Position numbers and translations under genes: made by a program. From Eleginops maclovinus (lineage: Eukaryota > Chordata > Actinopteri > Perciformes > Eleginopidae), in NCBI RefSeq assembly GCF_036324505.1, contig NC_086351.1:7806001-7870000 (forward strand): a DNA stretch of 64,000 nucleotides, read 5' to 3'. How positions within the stretch are numbered: position 1 is the stretch's first letter; every line of letters starts with the position of its first letter. Shown here in pieces: positions 24,801 to 54,831 of the stretch. Under the pieces are notes generated by a model. That model did not search any database. It saw only the letters and a list, made by a program, of their open reading frames with translations, and was not told the origin of the DNA.

Positions 24801-26989
24801 TGGGGTTTTGAGCGAGGTGGCTGGTATGGATCCACTTCGTTTAGGCTTTGAATAGCTTCACATGCTGACAGTGGAAGTGCCAGGACAACAAGAGTCAGAG
24901 GGAGTTTGTATTTGTTACACTTTGATAAAAGGAAAAGTGAAGACATGTGCTTTCATCTAAGCCCTGATACTAATATGCAGTATAATCATATTGCCACATG
25001 GGCTCCAAACAAAACAGGACTTTCACGGTGAGCTTATCACAAGAGCAGGCAGCTCACATGTATGCAATTATGAAGGCAATAGCCTGTTTTATTTCTAAGA
25101 AATCTTGTTCAGTTTATGAAACAAATTGCTTGGCAAGACTTGTGTGAGTATTTTTAATCTGCCATCTTTACTATGGTAACAAATAAAACATTTTCATTTA
25201 CACTTCAAGATTCGAGATAAGTTTGTAAATACGGATTCTATTCTATGGACAGTATTCTCAAATCCAGAGAGCCTGAAAAAAAGTCTGGGTGAGTTGAAAT
25301 AAGAGAAAAGAGAAATAACAAAGCAGGGGATGAGCATTGATACTGGAGCGCTGTTTTTACGAAACAGAGCAGCGGTATGTGTTTCAGAGAAAGGCTAAGG
25401 TCAACAACAGAGCCCTGCATTGATTCCACATATGTTGTAAGGTCAAAAACTATCATGGGACCTTTGCCCCTGGGCAGTTTCCAATCATTCTGCTTCTCAT
25501 AATCTGTGGAAACCTTGCCTGCTTTTCACAGTTCAATGACTACTCATCTCTGCAGCAATTACTGTGCCCTCTTTGCACCCAGACAATTCAATGCCATGTA
25601 CAAGTGATCTAATGTGATTTAGTTTTCCGATTGCTTCATCACAGCGAATATTCAAACTACTGTACTAGACGATTATGTTAACATTAAATGGATTTGGTTC
25701 AAGTAACCTTATAAAGTTGTAAAATAGATAATTAATTTGCTTTTGATACCCAGGCATCTCCCTTAGGAACTGTATAGTGTTTTGAGGGTTTTAATGGCTC
25801 ATTGATCAGTTAACAGTTGCAGCTAAAATGTGGCTTAATTGAAACAAGCACACAGTGAAGCCTAACTGATGGTTTGTGGGTAAAACTGACATTACAATAA
25901 GGAATAAATTACTTCCATTGTCAAAATAGCCCATACTTATCCTGTATGTTGTTGGATGTGTTAACAGTCAGTTGTAAGCAATTATAATGGCCCCCTTCTG
26001 CACACAACACTCAATTGATTAGACCCGGGGGAATGTGAAGATAACTTAGTGGGTCAAATGCAGCCTGCAGTTATCGCAGATTGAGAGGGATGCACACATA
26101 CACACACACAACATGCAGCACATACACAAAGTGGAAACAGACGGTGCTAAAAATAAACCATCTGAAATATTTAACTTACTGACCCAGAAAACTGCCTCAG
26201 TGTAATATGTTTGCACAAGCAGAGGACACCAGGGCGACAGAGCCATGATATCATTATGGCTGACGGTTGCTCTTAAAACGCATGCTACACGCTGTACTGT
26301 TCGCCGCTGGTTAATGCATCAAAGTCACCTGCACATGAAGGACATGTTTAAACTGCCAATTATATAAGGTTCATTAAAATCATACAAAAAGAGATAAATC
26401 TGGTCTCTTGCCATCGTATGCTCTTAAAGGGGCACTGCAGCAACTGAATGTCACAGAAGACGAACAAAGGGGAAGAGTGGTTAAAACAAAAGAAAGATAA
26501 TTGTGAGTTTTAGTCTCTAATATGTGTCAAGCTCCAAAATCACTTGGTCTTCCATTTCCAATAACACAATCAACAACATGAAATTAAACCAAATCATTTA
26601 GAAACATTTTATGTGTTCATTTCTTACATAAACCTAAAAACAGATAATGACTTTGTGTTTAACACATTTAACACACAAGTTAAATGTTTGCTAACATATG
26701 CTAGTTAGCAACAAACACAATATGCAGCTATATATCGATGGTTGCAAGAAAGACTAACATTTCCATCCGCTAACCATGGCTGAAAAGACACACCTTGCCA
26801 CAGGTAAGACCCATGATTCCTGGTGGTATATTTGGGTTGTCCCCTTGAAAAGCATCCTTAATCTCACTGGGAATGTCTTGTTCAAAGTTCATTAGAAGAA
26901 GCAAATCAAATGAAGTCAGAGTCAAAGTTTGTCAGTGACCCCAGTCGTGCCTTGCTTAGGTTTGTCAGGTTGACAGGAGGACAAGAAAA

Positions 26990-27480
26990 TTGGCATGGCC
27001 TCCTGTCCTACTTGCAGCTAAACAGCCATGTCCATATGCAGCAATGATATTGGCCTCTAACCCTCAGCCCGGATGCCATTACCATTTTAGAGCGTCCAGA
27101 CTGGTGCACAACACTATCAATATTAATGTTCTGTGACTGAGGCGGCTTTGGAAGAACTTTCTCCCACATCAATATTGATGGTGTTGCCATACATTGGAGT
27201 CGCGGCCCTCTTTAAGGATTTATAAGAGGAACGCTGGAGGGGGGTTGGGTCTGTATGCGAAAGGGGGCCAATACCATTTTTGGTCTGCACCTCAATGATG
27301 TGCATTTTCCTGCCGTTCAGAGCAATTTCCGTGGGAGAGGGGTGACTCCAACCCAGGCTTGATGAGATCTGAGGAGAGGGAGGCTGCGCCGAGACAGATC
27401 CAATTCCCTCGCAATGCTTTGCCGGAGATGATAGTTATGGAAAAATGAACGTTTCATTTCAGGGGATCTGGGAATGCTAA
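26990..27480. promoter_or_regulatory. Candidate regulatory element with paired ATCAATATT palindromes
   Basis: A non-repetitive island with ATCAATATTAAT (27116-27127) and, 52 bp away, the perfect 14-bp palindrome CATCAATATTGATG (27167-27180). ATCAAT/ATTGAT is the core recognised by ONECUT/CUT-type homeodomain proteins. No coding frame is credible here. The function is inferred. Confidence 0.35.
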
Positions 27481-30205
27481 ATAGGGGTCTGTTGATTCTG
27501 GAGTAGGGGGTATTGCTTTTGGGACATCTTCACAAACAGTCCGATGGTGGGCCACACACGTAGACACAGACCCAATTCATTATAATATTAGCTTTGGAGA
27601 AGTAATGCTCTATCAAGTGTCAACAGGCGTGCTCACTAAAGTCTTTCAGTTATGGCTCTTTTGTCATGCATTCAAGTATAAATCATCACACAGAGAAACG
27701 AAAACCAAGAGAAATTAATGAAATTCAAAATGAACTTTGTCTTGTTTTCATAAACAATATGCAATACCCACACTGGTGGATGAGATTTTTAGTCACATTT
27801 GTCATGCTATAATAAACATTCTGGGTTGTTGAAGTCGTGGAGAGATAAAGAATAACTCTGAGTGTTTTTTAAGATATGAAAATGACTACTTAATTGAAGC
27901 CATCGCATTTCACAAGCTAGAAAACACCCCTTTTATTCAAAAATAGACAAGTATTCTGTTTATAATAGAATAGAATAACTGATTTTCGCTCGAAGTTGTA
28001 AACACTGTCATAACCTATTACCACCTCATGGAGTGGAAATGGCAGAAGTGTCAGCATTTACACGGTGATCGTTATTAGCTTGTGTTTGGAGTCGTTTTTC
28101 CGGCAACCTGACAAAGTCCAGTAATCACTTTCCTTTTAGATTTTGTCTGGTCTCCAACAACTTCCCACAAAGATATCTAAATATAATTACACTATAACAG
28201 CGATAAGAGCGAATAACATCACAGCTCAGTTATGGAACGTTAGACCTAAACACAGCTGCTAGTGATAGTGCAGCATTGATTAGAAAAATGTACTCTATGC
28301 AGTGAGAAGTCATTGAATCATCGTCTAGTTGTTAAAGCCAGAGACTGCTGTGATTGCAGGGACCTGCCACCGTATACACGCTCACAAATGTGCATTTTTT
28401 CTTTTCGAAACGAGCAGATAGATTATATGGTCAGTCTGTTTAACATTTACATAGAACTTAATAACAACAGCCTGATCACATCTCATTAGGTTATTGATCC
28501 TTCAAACACCAGCGTCAGTGTCAAACCGTACACAGTGTCTCAGTATAACTGAGGATGAACATGTTGCAGAACAGAAAGCCTCTCTGTTCTGACAAGACAA
28601 GGGTCAGCGGGACAAACTGTCCGGCCTCCTCCCCCTTCACACCCTCCCTTCACTTAATACCCCGCTACATTTTGATGGTGAGTCAGTAAGTGGGACCTCT
28701 TTCGGGAGACAAAGAGTGACCTCAATTCAATCTGACATCCCACCTATCGATCTGGACTGCGGTATCCCCCAGAGATAGACGTCTAGCTCGCCCTTGTACT
28801 GCCAACATTGACATTTATCAACAAGACAAAAGATGCCTTTTTATTAAACAAAATCCCATCACTTGTCTCGCTTCCTTCACCCAATTCTAAATTACACACA
28901 GTGACCTGCTTTCACAGGTCTCCCTTCTCCCACGTAGGTAACTGTTCATCTTCTGTGGGGCCCTTTTGCTAAATTGAAAGTGTGTCATAACAAATAGAGG
29001 AGGTGTCTAGCTTAAATGCATGTGACTGGCTCCGATGTCATCTCTGTCAGAAGAGCATCCCTTGTTATTTTTTAACAGGGGGACTGTGACATGGACCCAG
29101 GACAATTACTGTCAGAGCACACAGGGTGATGAATCTGCTGCCTTATTGTGTTTGTCATTTCGACCTCTGGCTGGGACCTGATTGGTATGGTAGCCGACCT
29201 ACAGACGGCCCAGACGGACGCATTGTTTCTGTCCTGCATGTGTAAATGTGTGCATCATAGCACTGCGTTGCAACCTAAATGACCCTCACTTGATTTGGTG
29301 AAGCTCTCTTGTGGCATGGGAGGAAAAATATGGACTTAAAAATGAGTCATTCATTTAGAAATAAAGACAACACCTAGACAACCCCGAAAAATACAAGAAG
29401 TGTATAAGTGTATAAGAAAGAAATATTTGAATGTAGCTTTGGCTACTATGGATATATTATTTCTGATTTTGGGGTATCTAGAGCCTTTAGACTGGGACAT
29501 CAGGTTCAATTGTGAAAGGGCTGACATACATTTATCCAGGTATTTTTTGAAACTTTGACAGAGATTTTCTGTCCCCATGCAACTTAAAAATTGTTGTGTT
29601 TTTTTGGCACAAGAAGATACTGATCATTGTAGTTTATAGAGCGTTCTTACTGAGAATATGCTTGTGTAGAGAAACAGGGAAAGAAGCACAAAATGAAACC
29701 GACTGAGTTACTCTTAAAAACATCAGAACAAAGAAATACTTAAAAGTAGAATAAAGTCTGATAAAACTCGATCCACTGCAGGAACCTGAGCACACAGGGC
29801 CCCTGATCTGACACGTAAGCTACCATAACTTTTCAACCAAGTGTGTGGTATTATTGTGTTTTTTCTTCCATCTGTAAACTGTTGGATTCAAAATAAAGAC
29901 TGCCATCAAAGTAAGAAATCCTTACCTTTAATATTATATAATGTAAACCTACAACAATAACCACATACATCTCATATGCAAAGTAATTTACCCACACAGG
30001 ATTGCCCTGTAATTGCTGCACCTGGTTCTGATATTTACAGGCTCTGATTTGTATCTTGAAGCAACATATTTGGTTTTTATGGTTTATGCTGAGCCCGGTG
30101 TTTGCCATAAATGGCAGGTGGGCAAAATTGAAGTGCAAAAGTAATTCAGCTCCTGCCATTCAAAGGAGCTGTGTCAGTTTGATTTACCTGTACACATAAA
30201 CATGT

Positions 30206-30206
<1 letters not shown>

Positions 30207-30288
<82 letters not shown>
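30207..30288. repeat. (CA)n microsatellite
   Basis: About 41 CA units; the first of a cluster of simple repeats. Confidence 0.95.
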
Positions 30289-30289
<1 letters not shown>

Positions 30290-30432
30290 CTGGGCCACAT
30301 GTGTTTTTTATATTCATACGCTGAAGGAAAGAAAAAAATGTGCGCCTCCAAAATGGAGGTTGAGGGGTCATGGTGTTTGGCCAGGAGTGACAGCTCAGAA
30401 ATGAAGGCATAAGTCAATCGGCTACTCTTCAT

Positions 30433-30539
<107 letters not shown>

Positions 30540-30660
30540 GGGAGGCGTGATGGCGGTGGGCGGGTAAGATCGAGGGTGGGAATTGAGGGATTGGGGGAGG
30601 TAGTTGGAGGAGGGGAGGCTTGGTGTAAGGGGCACAAGGTTACCATGTGGGGGAAGTAGG

Positions 30661-30727
<67 letters not shown>

Positions 30728-30735
30728 GGGGGGGG
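30661..30735. repeat. (GT)n followed by a G25 tract
   Basis: About 24 GT units run directly into an unbroken run of 25-26 G (30710-30735), then TGTGTG. The compound form matches the smaller one at 8011-8041. Confidence 0.95.
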
Positions 30736-30855
30736 TGTGTGCTGGTAGCTCTCAGTAACATTCAGAAAGGGACCAAATAGAATTAAAGACAGGGATCTAG
30801 ACAAGAGCAGGTTGGTGCATTTTGACTCTTAATAATGTTGACTTCCCTACCCCTT

Positions 30856-30856
<1 letters not shown>

Positions 30857-30951
<95 letters not shown>
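30857..30951. repeat. (TC)n-(CA)n compound microsatellite
   Basis: A short TC run (30857-30868) leads into about 41 CA units. Confidence 0.95.
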
Positions 30952-30953
<2 letters not shown>

Positions 30954-31005
30954 TGAACCCAGGGTCAAAGACCATGTGTGTTCTTTCTCTCTCTGTGTCT
31001 CCCCA

Positions 31006-31006
<1 letters not shown>

Positions 31007-31043
<37 letters not shown>
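31007..31043. repeat. (CA)n microsatellite
   Basis: About 18 CA units. Confidence 0.95.
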
Positions 31044-31045
<2 letters not shown>

Positions 31046-31122
31046 AGTTGAATGTTTGCTTACTTTCTGTCATGCACCAAGCTGGCCTGTATCAACACTC
31101 AGGCCGCATCCCAGCATGCGTT

Positions 31123-31141
31123 GGGGGGGGGGGGGGGGGGG
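31123..31141. repeat. Poly-G tract
   Basis: A run of 19 G on the plus strand closing the 30.2-31.1 kb simple-repeat cluster. Confidence 0.95.
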
Positions 31142-31149
31142 TTATAAAT

Positions 31150-31851
31150 AGGACGTTACAAGAATGTTACACATTTGTCTTTAGTTCAGTACTGGAGGTA
31201 GGGTGGTAGACTTTGTTCAACACTGCCAAACCACAAACCAACAATGCATTCATTTTGAATTAATGGGTATTTGCTTGTGCATACATTACACTTGATAATC
31301 AATTAACCAAATCAAAACACCTATCTCTGTACAGCCACACAACAATCCAAAAGAAGAGAAAACCCTCAGGCATAAACAGAGCACGCATAAAGCTGCATTA
31401 TTGTCATAACCTGCCATTTCAGCTGCAGAATAAATACACCAAGACAACTGACAAAGAGATGTAAACACGGCAACAGCTACAGTCCTTAAACATGCACATT
31501 ACAGCAAAAAGAGGGTTGCACCCAAACATATGCAAACACACACTCGATGTTAGTTGTTGTACTCACGTGTCTGAACGTCATTCGTGCTCGTCTTGTTTGT
31601 ACTAGTATGTCCAATCATCCTCTGTCACACTGCACTCCTCATAAAGTATTTCTGAGTGAATGCAAACTGCAAACTTCCATTGGAGAATCCCCCATGAGCA
31701 TGCTTGCTTAGTATTTTAGCTATACCCAGAATGCACCTGTTCAAATTTTAGGTGTGTTTCATTTGGGTATACATTTTATGATGGGTGCACAAATAACTAT
31801 TTTACTTGTTTTATTTTATTAATCATATTTTAATTGAAATATGCATTGATG

Positions 31852-31924
<73 letters not shown>

Positions 31925-33340
31925 GGAGCTACAACTTACATTTCTGTGCATCCCTGTTTTGTAATATAATGAATAAATTAACCTTGTAATGTAGATTTTT
32001 TTTACTGCACCAAAAACCTGCACCAAACCTTCAATATTCTGTTTGATATTTTTGTAAATGTTCTTCTTTTTATTGTTAACAATTAACACTGATCTCCTAC
32101 AGAGTGTCAATTGAGTGCAGTCACCTCCGTCGACATGAATATCTTCAGAGCTCATTTCACATAACTTCCTTGGTTTAGGTGGATATAAAACTCTTGAATC
32201 ATCGGTACATAAGTACATCTAAATAAGAAAATATCTGGTTGTTGGATTAAAAGTTACACCTACCGTATGAACAGAAAAACTTCATAGGAGAATATAACTA
32301 CAACTCCAAAGGTGCATTTAGGCACCAAACAATCTATCTCAGACCAGGCTAAAGTAGTAATTGTATGTGCCGTTTAGAACACATGATATTAAAAGACAAC
32401 AGAAAACGCACTGTGAACAACAGTATTTTATTTCAATTAATGGATAATCCATATTTCCAAACAAAAGTAGAGCAGATAAAACAAACTCATAGATTTTTTC
32501 TGTTAATTCATTTATCAACAGATAGCGTTCTCAGGTCCCAAATGGCTTTTCCAATGCCAAAGTTGATACCACAGTGTCATGTTGGAAATGTGAGACAGGT
32601 TGTCAAAACAAACTTGCTTCCACCAAAGGGAAGAGAAAAAAAAAAAACTAAAATAGTCCTAAACTAAGTCACAGTCATAAGTCCAACTGGGATAATATTG
32701 TAACATAGACTGAGGTTTTCAGAGGTTAGTGATACTGTTCTCTACGGTATCGTTACGATAAGCTCAAATGACATGAGACAAGGGGTTTTTCCCTACATGA
32801 GAATTTCATCAAGACGAGGAAAAGAACTTGCATGAGGTCTGAAAAATGAAAGTGCTGATGATATTAAAGCAGGACTGTCGTTTCTCTCTATTGATGCATT
32901 AAAAAATATCTGCATTTTGCATCACTTTGCTTTGACTTAATGTGCAAATTAATCAATTTTAACATCATGTGAGTTCATTTCCTCCCCTGACAGGACATAA
33001 TACCTGTTATAACAGGTAACGAGAGATTATGGCACAGTCATAACATAAATGCTCAGTGACAAAATCTTTGTTCTAAGACAAGTACAGCTAGTTTAGTTTT
33101 GTAAAATGCTCCCCCCCGGGGACCACTATTGACAATCATGAAAATAAAACAATAATGAGGAGAAGTTGTGTCACTCCTGCGATAACAACATGTAAGGAGT
33201 TTCAATAGGCCTTTTGAATTATGAAAAAGGTGGATCAATCGAATGGGTAGCAAGAATCTACCAGTGCTGTGATTTTACAGGAGTGAATAAGTGTTGGTTC
33301 TGACTAGTTTACAATGCAAGTGCCTATAAGCTTTTATTTG
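31150..33340. other. Intergenic, downstream of nr2f5
   Basis: AT-rich, with one (GT)n tract and no gene seen. A minus-strand AATAAA at 32432-32427 could serve as a very distal nr2f5 poly(A) signal, but nearer candidates exist. Confidence 0.4.
31853..31922. repeat. (GT)n microsatellite
   Basis: About 34 GT units. The minus-strand open frame across it is an artefact. Confidence 0.95.
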
Positions 33341-33545
33341 TATATTTTCTTTTTTACAAACACCTTCTTTCCCCCTGAGACCCAAAACAATTATATATTC
33401 AAATTATAAACAAACAGAAAATGCAATATTCATCACCAACACTACCACAAATGCAAAGAATATGCATTGTCAGCTTTGGCAAAGGCTGCTGATAAGTGTA
33501 AATGTTTACTGTGTTTGTCTTTTTGTTCTTGTACTGATATTGGCA

Positions 33546-33700
<155 letters not shown>

Positions 33701-34307
33701 ACCCACCCTTTGAACCTGAGCTTTTCCCATTGAACTCTAATATGCTATAGATGCCTATGAATCAACGATATACTGTACATATGGACACAATCATGAGTTT
33801 TTCTCTCCATACAAACAGTGCTAATACAAACACACACAATAAAACATGTCCTCTGCAAAAGTCCAAGACATTTTGGCATTTGTCTTTTTTTTTAATGGCT
33901 TCAGGCTTTCTTTTCAAAAATTGGTGAATATACATAGGCCTTGTGCTCTTGGTTGTAGAGTCCCATTGGCAAAGCCCTTGCTCAGTATTCACCATACTGA
34001 GGCACCAACAGTAAAGCTGTCTTTTGCTGCCCCCATTCTCATGGGGTTTGAGACAAGTGACATCTGAAGTGAGTCCATCAGACCTGCTAGTGAACTGCGC
34101 AATAACCTGTTCTACCAACTTGTCCATCTTGTGCCACATCTCAAATGTAGCCTGCACTATTGGCTGAGGGGCCGTCAAGTCTCTGCAATGGCCATGAATG
34201 ATTGGCTGGCTTGAGGAACCAGGAAACGGATGGTATCGTCAGTCTGGGTTTTTTAAGCGGAATGGTGAGGGAGGTGCTTCCTCTGGGAGAGGAAGTTGAA
34301 CGCGAAG

Positions 34308-34336
34308 AATGGATGGATGGATGGATGGATGGATGA
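34308..34336. repeat. (ATGG)n short tandem repeat
   Basis: About seven ATGG units in the probable nr2f5 3' UTR, about 60 bp past the stop codon. Confidence 0.9.
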
Positions 34337-34392
34337 CCAGTTTGATAGACGTTCAGCCTGATTTCTCCCGCAGCTTTTCCCGTCCATCTTCC

Positions 34393-51389
<16,997 letters not shown>

Positions 51390-52259
51390 GCTATCCCCAA
51401 ACACTTTGCTCTTTGTTTAAATCACAGAAGGAGAGACTGAGATCCTGCTGACGTCTTGGGAGAGAAAAAAAACGAGGAAGGGCGAAAAGGCTCTTCCCAC
51501 TTCCTCCAGAGGTCAATCTGAGCTTATCTGAGTGTATTTATTTAAATGGTTTATCTGACTTACTGAGTTGTTCCCGCAAACATCTAATCAAAGTTCACAG
51601 CAACAGCGAGGTATCAACATGATCGATGCATAACAGCGTAGCCTACAACTCCCGGGGCTCCTCGCTGCCCAGCAATCCATAAACACGTTGTTGGTTCTTC
51701 AGAGTGCAACCTCTCGGAAAACTCAGTCCATAGAGTCAGCGTGTTGGCTGTTAAAAACAAAATCTTATCTTACTTCTTCTTCGCTTATACAACTTGAAAG
51801 AGGGGCGAATATTAACGGACAACAATGTTTCCCCTCCAGTCGCTCCAGTCTGTCCTCCGATCAATAGCGTTCTGCGTTTCGATTCACGCAAGAGAAATTC
51901 TTCCCCCAGACTGACCGCAATTCATGTTGTTTAGAGATTTATTTAGTCCCAGCAAGCTCTTGGAGATAATATGACTCGTAAAAGGCAATCCCTGCTCCTC
52001 TTGCGCGCCGCTGTGGGTTTTTTGAAGAAGCAACGTCTGATCTTTATTTACCCAACACGCAGCCTAAATATCCTCGGTGATCGTCCGTGTGGTAGAACAG
52101 CTTTAACAGGGAGACACTTTACGTGCACAGCAGTGTTTGCCGCTCGAGTGTATCCCGTCAGCTTTCGACTGCCCGTCCAATCTCCGAGAGGCAAAGCTAC
52201 AATTTGGGGGAAAGTGTCACTAGCAGGCTGCCTCGTACGGCTGACCCCCTGGCGGCGCT

Positions 52260-52288
52260 CCATATTAGGTCATAAGTACCAAATAAGG
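52260..52288. promoter_or_regulatory. Tandem CArG boxes (SRF-type sites)
   Basis: CCATATTAGG (52260-52269) and CCAAATAAGG (52279-52288) both match CC(A/T)6GG exactly, separated by 9 bp (19 bp centre to centre). The first is the same ten bases as the c-fos serum response element core as I know it. They lie about 870-900 bp upstream of the nr2f5 ATG. Binding is inferred. Confidence 0.6.
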
Positions 52289-52338
52289 AAGTATCCCCTC
52301 CCCTCAGCGGGAGAGGTGAGACATAAAAGGTCTGCAGT

Positions 52339-52386
52339 GATTGGCCCCAAATGTCTGTTAAAAAAGTAAGGAGCTTTTCTGATTGG
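52339..52386 (-). promoter_or_regulatory. Two CCAAT boxes in nr2f5 orientation
   Basis: GATTGG on the plus strand at 52339-52344 and 52381-52386 gives CCAATC in the direction of nr2f5, 42 bp apart, upstream of the CArG pair. This arrangement fits NF-Y binding at a TATA-less promoter. Confidence 0.5.
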
Positions 52387-53828
52387 ACAGCGGTCGATTA
52401 GGATGGGTTTGACTGACAGGCGCGGTTGTTGTGATACAAGTACTTTAAAGTGTCCCATTGAAAATACAATGTGCTGCATCTTGTTTGTTTAGCGGTGCAA
52501 TAAACATGTTGTTAGTTTGTAATTTAAATACGTTTGTAAAGTTAAAAAGTTCTGGAAACTATTCTTGCTGTGTATGTGTTCTACTTTACTTGTTTACTTG
52601 TATATTTAATCTATCGTTTTAAGGGATAATGTACATACTTATAATAAAGGGAGAAGGGATTCAAAGTTCCTCTTCACTCGCATTGTTATTTAATTACATC
52701 TTTTACCTTCACTGTGATGAAGACAGGAAGACAATTACAGCTGAAGGAGGAAAGTTTCTCTCTTTTTACCTTAATTCTCAGTCTAAGCTTTGTACTTTGT
52801 TTATGACTTGACTAATTTGGAGGATACTCCTGGTCCAATATGTACCTTACACAAGTGGGGTATGGAAACCTCCCGTGAACATGCAGATTATATGTATATT
52901 TAAGTGATAGTTGAAATGAACAATAATTGCATTTTACAGCTTGTTTAATAAGAAATAGGTTTATGTTAAGAGTTTGAACAAAGCAATTTAACATATTTGT
53001 AGATTAAACTGTTGCTGTGAATGCATTATTATTTAAAGCATTTGCATAGGTCTAAACATGTCTTCCCGGTATAAGAAATTATATGTAGGCACTGGTTGTC
53101 TGGTTCCCAGGTATTTTAAGGGTATTTTCTGACATGAAATAAAATGTTTTCTCTGAAAATATAATGTCATGTTGTTTATTGTTTTGCCCTCTGATCAGCG
53201 ACTGAAGGTCACGGTTTACCAACCGTTTTATCTACCATGCAGCATTGCCTTGCCATCAATCTTGAGCAGCTGTCTGTGCATGTAATCCCACAGATGTTTT
53301 CTAACATACTGGGTATCAACAAAATGTTTTTAACCCCACCTAGACCTTTACATATTCCACCTTAAATATGCCAACAAGTTAACTAAAAAACAATCTTAAA
53401 GAATAGTAGATTAATATGTTGTATGTTCCAGAAATACTCCTCTCAGTTCTGCAAAAAGAATTTTAAAAAAAGGTGCCAAACTTCTCACCAAGCCATAAAA
53501 CTCCCTAAATCGTTTACCAGTCGGGAAAGTGTTGATTTTGTCGTTTTGTTGTGTTATACAGTCTCTGGCAGCGCACAAAAGGCTGTTGCGGTAATTAACA
53601 GTGACAGTGTTGTTCTCTAATGGGTTTCTTTCCACACCGAGAGCAGCGGGGACCTGATTATTTTCCCAGATCGGGGCTTGATTTGTCATGTGAAGGTAAT
53701 TCCAACAACACCGCTGCCAGGGGCGAGTGTCCCATCACCGCCCCGGTGCTGCATGGGACCGGGGTTTGAAAAGCGATAATGTGTTTAGACACGCTCTCAC
53801 ACTTCCTCTCTTAAGGACATGCATACAT

Positions 53829-53851
53829 TATCTATCCATCTATCCATATCC

Positions 53852-53910
<59 letters not shown>
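53829..53910. repeat. (TATC)n microsatellite
   Basis: About 16 clean TCTA units (53845-53910) preceded by imperfect TATCCATC units. Confidence 0.95.
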
Positions 53911-54289
53911 AATTCGGACTTTTCCGCACCTATTCCCAAGAACTCCGTAATAAATAACAAATATATTTTTCAAATGATTACGTTACATGTCAATGCCAAA
54001 ACAAACTTCGTGACACTTACCATTGCTCGTAACATAATATAACTAATCATTATACAATTAAATAAACAGGATAAACGGCAGATAAATAAGGATTTATTTT
54101 GAGGCTATATTTATATACCTAGAGCAAGAGCAGCCGAATTACGAAACAACAGTACATTTACATCCTGTTAATTTAATCTATCTAAAGACAAAAAAAAGAG
54201 GAACTGTAGGCTAATTCCCAAATCTGCTTCTTGCAAAAGGAAAGAAAGCGCTAAAAGACAAAACCCTACTCAGGGGTCCTGAGTGCAGC

Positions 54290-54540
54290 GCGGTTCTTGC
54301 CCGAGGCCATGAGGTTGGCCCTGCGCGCGGCTTAATTGCTGTCACATGTAACCTTACCTGTCTACCAATTAGCCCCGTGACTCGCTATTAGTAGATTCCA
54401 CGAGCTGTAGGCCAGTGGCCAAGGGCACCTCAGGGTTTGGGGTACAATAATTAGAGTGTAATTCTATACAGCTGAGGCTTATGATGAATTTCACCAGAAA
54501 GGGGTTAATTAAATGAGGATCAACCTCAGGTTTACTATTG
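54290..54540. promoter_or_regulatory. Candidate enhancer with four homeodomain-type sites
   Basis: TAATTG (54333-54338), CAATTAG (54366-54372), TAATTAG (54448-54454) and TTAATTAA (54505-54512) occur in one 180-bp non-repetitive stretch about 3 kb upstream of the nr2f5 start. The left part is GC-rich. No reading frame is credible. Function is inferred. Confidence 0.4.
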
Positions 54541-54806
54541 TATGTGATCAGGTCAATCTGTTTTCTTTAAGAAGTAAAGCTCTTGCTCTTTTTAAAACTC
54601 GTAAAAAGTTCAAATCAAATGGCATTTGTGAAATCTCCCCGCAGCTGCATTTAGACAGAACCACACAATAACGTTTGAGGGTATTTTTGGTTATTTGTTG
54701 TGATGGGAGAACTATTCACACCCTTTACTAACTAAGATAAAGGTATGGATAAATCAGTTTCAAGAAAGTAAAAGCTGTAGAAACATCTCTCCGGTTTTAG
54801 TGTTTT

Positions 54807-54831
54807 TAATAATAATAATAATAATAATAAA
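54807..54831. repeat. (AAT)n microsatellite
   Basis: Eight AAT units. Confidence 0.9.

Larger units (their letters stand above)
51390..52500 (-). promoter_or_regulatory. nr2f5: nr2f5 promoter and 5' UTR region
   Basis: Upstream of the start codon, CpG is visibly more frequent than in the surrounding AT-rich DNA, as in CpG-island promoters of COUP-TF genes. In gene orientation it carries two CCAAT boxes (52386-52382, 52344-52340), two CArG boxes (52288-52279, 52269-52260) and a CCCCTCC-type Sp/KLF motif between the CCAAT and CArG boxes. No convincing TATA box was seen, so the transcription start cannot be placed; it probably lies between the CArG boxes and the ATG. A 132-codon plus-strand open frame here (51971-52369) looks fortuitous. 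Confidence 0.6.

Noticed and set aside
33762..34178. 138-codon minus-strand frame after the nr2f5 stop
   Set aside because: It lies in the probable 3' UTR, has no recognisable motif and no splice link. It was not excluded by alignment, but nothing supports translation.
51971..52369. 132-codon plus-strand open frame in the nr2f5 promoter
   Set aside because: It overlaps CCAAT and CArG motifs, has no recognisable domain or codon bias, and long open frames are expected in CpG-rich DNA.
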